Positions 23,743 through 26,844 of a DNA stretch of 26,844 bases are shown here, in pieces. Source of the stretch: JBKPHS01 sp046729975 (lineage in GTDB: Bacteria > Actinomycetota > Thermoleophilia > Solirubrobacterales > Thermoleophilaceae); contig JBKPHS010000010.1 in NCBI GenBank assembly GCA_046729975.1, positions 1 to 26,844 of the forward strand. The letters are read 5' to 3'. Each line of letters starts with the position of its first letter. Position 1 is the stretch's first letter. The notes below the pieces were generated by a model. The model saw nothing but the letters and a program-made list of their open reading frames with translations. It searched no databases and had not been told where the DNA came from. The position numbers and the translations under genes were made by a program.

Positions 23743-24843
23743 ATGGCAGTGATAGAGCGCCCCGAGACCGTCGGCCTCCGGCCGTTCCACGAGTTCGACG
23801 AGGCGAATGCGACCTGGCCGCGAGGCGACCGCGTCGAGGCCATCCGCGAGGCCGCGCGAGGCTTCCGCCGCAGCTTCAAGGAGCAGGGCGAGCTGCGGGC
23901 CATCCGCACTGTCGAGCTCGTCTCGGCGCCCTATCCGACGCGCTTCGCGCTCGCGGGGGCGGCGAAGGGGCTCAACCCGTTCGTGAACATCACGAACAAG
24001 CTCGTCGTCGTCCAGTTCGAGAACTTCGAGGGCGAGCCGAAGACGCTGGTCTGGGAGCCGACCGTCCCCGAGGGATCCATCAAGGCGCCGTTCTACGAGC
24101 AGCTCGTCGAGCAGTACGGCGAGTTCCTCTCCGAGAAGGTCTTCGCCAAGTACTACAACTCGGTCGGCGAGGCCCTGGCCAAGTGCGGCCTCGCCCCGGA
24201 GGACGTGGACTACGTGTCCTTCGACCACCTGCACGTCCAGGACATGCGCATCCTCATGGGGACGACCGCGCCGGTTGCTGACGAGTCCGAGCCGCGCCCG
24301 CCGTTCTTCCCGAACGCGAAGTTCCTCTGCCAGCGCAAGGAGGTTGACACCTTCCGCTCGATGCACCCGATGCAGTGGGCCTGGTATGTGCCGGGCGGGA
24401 TGGACGACGTGATCGAGGACAACCTGGTGCTGATCGACGGCGACGTCGAGCTCGGCGTCGGCGTGGCGCTCGTGTGGACCCCAGGCCACACCGACGGCAA
24501 CCAGTCGCTGTGCGTGAACACGCCCGACGGGGTCTGGGTCTCGTCCGAGAACGGCGTATGCGCCGACTCCTGGCACCCGCATCTGTCGAAGATCCCAGGG
24601 GTGCGCAAGTACGCCGAGTTCTTCAACCGCGAGGTGGTGCTCAACTCGAACACGCTCGAGGACTCGATCGACCAGTACGACTCGATGGTCAAGGAGAAGG
24701 CGCTCGCCGACTCGAACCGCGGGGACCCGCGCTGGCTGAACGTCTTCCCGTCGTCGGAGATGGCGAGCTTCAAGCGCCAGTGGCCGGTGGTGCCGACGTT
24801 CGTCTACGGCGGCATCGACTACGGGCGGATCGAGAAGCCCTGA
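23743..24843 (+). CDS. Metallo-beta-lactamase-like protein with altered metal motif
   Basis: A 366-residue protein that looks like an MBL-fold hydrolase in its middle and C-terminal parts. FDHLHVQDMR (His162, His164, Asp167) stands where HxHxDH is expected, with Gln and Asp replacing Asp and His. WTPGHTDGNQSLCV (His249) matches the second His motif, and DSWHPHL and FPSSEMASFKRQWP follow. Residues 1-150 are a distinct, mostly helical-looking region (VELVSAPYPTRFALAGAAKG, NKLVVVQFENFEG). No signal peptide. The ATG at 23743 is supported by GAGGAGGA 8 bases upstream; a longer open frame to 23710 adds residues unlike the rest. Ends 12 bases before the convergent LLM gene. Substrate unknown; either a diverged hydrolase or a protein with another metal set. 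Confidence 0.8.
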   Translation: MAVIERPETVGLRPFHEFDEANATWPRGDRVEAIREAARGFRRSFKEQGELRAIRTVELVSAPYPTRFALAGAAKGLNPFVNITNKLVVVQFENFEGEPKTLVWEPTVPEGSIKAPFYEQLVEQYGEFLSEKVFAKYYNSVGEALAKCGLAPEDVDYVSFDHLHVQDMRILMGTTAPVADESEPRPPFFPNAKFLCQRKEVDTFRSMHPMQWAWYVPGGMDDVIEDNLVLIDGDVELGVGVALVWTPGHTDGNQSLCVNTPDGVWVSSENGVCADSWHPHLSKIPGVRKYAEFFNREVVLNSNTLEDSIDQYDSMVKEKALADSNRGDPRWLNVFPSSEMASFKRQWPVVPTFVYGGIDYGRIEKP

Positions 24844-24855
24844 CCCGAGGCCCGC

Positions 24856-25686
24856 TCAGCCCGGCGGCCCGGCCGCGATCCGGCTGCGCATCGGCTCGAG
24901 CGGCCCGCGGAACCAGCCGATCTTCTCGATCCACCATGTGAGGCCGGCCTCGGCGTAGGCGCCGTCCACCGGTTCGCCGGCGGAGGACACGCCCTCCATG
25001 GCCACGTCGAAGGGACCATCCGCACCGCGGTGCGAGAGGGTGTAGTCCACGATCTCCCGGAGCTGCTCCGGCGTCATCGTCTCCGCGTCTCTCACGTCGG
25101 CGTGGGTCGGGAAGACCCCGTCCCAGCGCGCAGCGCGGCGGAACGGCCGCCTCGCGGGCCATCTTCCGGCGGTCCACACCGGCGGCCGGGGCGACTGGAC
25201 GGGCGTCGGGCGAAACTCCGCGTCCTCCACGCGATACCGCTGGCCGCTGAACGAGAACGGCTCTCCGCTCCACAGGCCCGTCACGATGTCGAGGCCCTCG
25301 TCCAGCAGGTCGGCCCGCACGCGTGGATCGCCGTCCTCGCCGAAGGGCTCGAAGTCCTCCTCGGCCCGGGCGCCCAGCCCGGCGCCGAACACCAGGCGGC
25401 CGTTCGATAGGCGGTCGAGCGCAGCCGTCTCGCGGGCCACCTTCCACGGCCGCCGCCGCGGCAGCACGCACACCATCACCCCGAGCCTCACGCGCTCGGT
25501 GGCCTGTGCGATGGCGGCCGAGGCGATCCAGGGATCGGTGGCTGGGGCGCCCCGCTCGCGGTCCACCAGGTGGTCCCAGACGAAGACGCCGTCCCAGCCC
25601 GAGCCCTCCGCGAGCACGGCCAGGTCTACGAGCAGTCCGGGATCCGCATACTCGCGGCGGTTCGGCAGGCCGACGGCAAAGCGCAT
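24856..25686 (-). CDS. LLM-class (luciferase-like) F420-dependent oxidoreductase
   Basis: Bacterial-luciferase-fold TIM-barrel enzyme of 276 residues. Family text: MRFAVGLPN at the start, LAEGSGWDGVFVWDHLV (about 27-43), VRLGVMVCVLPRRRPWKVARE (about 66-86), LDRLSNGRLVFGAGLGA (about 90-106) and PPVWTAGRWPARRPFRRAARWDGVFP (about 168-193, split by proline blocks). These fit the F420H2-dependent branch of actinobacteria more than FMN-dependent monooxygenases, but the cofactor is inferred. The ATG at 25686 is 8 bases after a TAGGGT box with no Shine-Dalgarno; the open frame to 26082 would cross the divergent aconitase gene. Substrate unknown. Confidence 0.9.
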   Translation of the reverse strand: MRFAVGLPNRREYADPGLLVDLAVLAEGSGWDGVFVWDHLVDRERGAPATDPWIASAAIAQATERVRLGVMVCVLPRRRPWKVARETAALDRLSNGRLVFGAGLGARAEEDFEPFGEDGDPRVRADLLDEGLDIVTGLWSGEPFSFSGQRYRVEDAEFRPTPVQSPRPPVWTAGRWPARRPFRRAARWDGVFPTHADVRDAETMTPEQLREIVDYTLSHRGADGPFDVAMEGVSSAGEPVDGAYAEAGLTWWIEKIGWFRGPLEPMRSRIAAGPPG

Positions 25687-25694
25687 CCACCGCG

Positions 25695-25725
25695 ACCCTA
25701 GCGGCGCCCGGCCCCTCGCTACTGT
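25695..25725. promoter_or_regulatory. Divergent promoter pair for LLM gene (-) and aconitase (+)
   Basis: In a 46-base gap, minus-strand TAGGGT (25700-25695) stands 8 bases before the LLM ATG, and plus-strand TACTGT (25720-25725) stands 7 bases before the aconitase GTG. No ribosome-binding site fits in either leader, so both messages look leaderless. Confidence 0.5.
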
Positions 25726-25732
25726 TCGGCCC

Positions 25733-26844
<1,112 letters not shown>

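Overview
The window is about 26.8 kb of very GC-rich DNA from an actinobacterium. I infer Thermoleophilia (Solirubrobacterales or Gaiellales) as the most likely class. The reasons are an OpcA-type glucose-6-phosphate dehydrogenase helper, an F420-type luciferase-like oxidoreductase, an AcnA-type aconitase, a ctaC-ctaD-ctaA-ctaB order, frequent GTG/TTG starts and many genes that look leaderless. The class is inferred from content only. No rRNA, tRNA, CRISPR array, prophage or insertion sequence was recognised. Both ends cut genes: gnd on the left and the aconitase gene on the right.

Layout. (1) 1-4110, plus strand: gnd-zwf-opcA-pgl, a compact oxidative pentose-phosphate operon with overlapping or nearly touching genes. 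It makes NADPH and ribulose-5-phosphate from glucose-6-phosphate. (2) 4169-7022, plus: a two-domain VOC protein, a short FAD-binding_2 oxidoreductase and a YbdK-type carboxylate-amine ligase. (3) 7013-12114, minus: ctaC-ctaD-ctaA-ctaB and a DCC-family thiol-disulfide protein. These are the two core subunits of an aa3-type cytochrome oxidase and the heme O/heme A synthesis enzymes, with three gene junctions that overlap. (4) 12186-12980, minus: a PaaG-like crotonase. (5) 13084-15494, plus: an MBL-fold hydrolase coupled to an unusual 588-residue protein joining two SCP2-like lipid-binding domains to an R2-like ligand-binding oxidase. (6) 15544-18727, plus: a PAP2 membrane enzyme, an LPG-synthase-TM (UPF0104) membrane protein and trxB. 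(7) 18775-21089: an aldonolactone/alditol oxidase facing a GAF-HD-GYP protein. (8) 21090-21438: the only long gene-free stretch, with an 11-bp-stem hairpin. (9) 21439-23678, minus: a PHP-domain phosphoesterase and a PLP alanine-racemase-like enzyme, coupled. (10) 23743-26844: a second MBL-like protein with an altered metal motif, an F420-type LLM oxidoreductase (minus) and the start of aconitase (plus).

The most interesting points are: the SCP2-SCP2-R2lox fusion, with all metal ligands and the Val-Tyr crosslink pair conserved; a recurring TAnnnT box 6-10 nt before start codons, suggesting widespread leaderless transcription; a PHP gene with no ATG/GTG/TTG start, where an ATC lies exactly at the leaderless spacing; and two heptamer tandem-repeat loci, one forming the gnd stop/zwf start junction and the other a large inverted array in a divergent promoter region.
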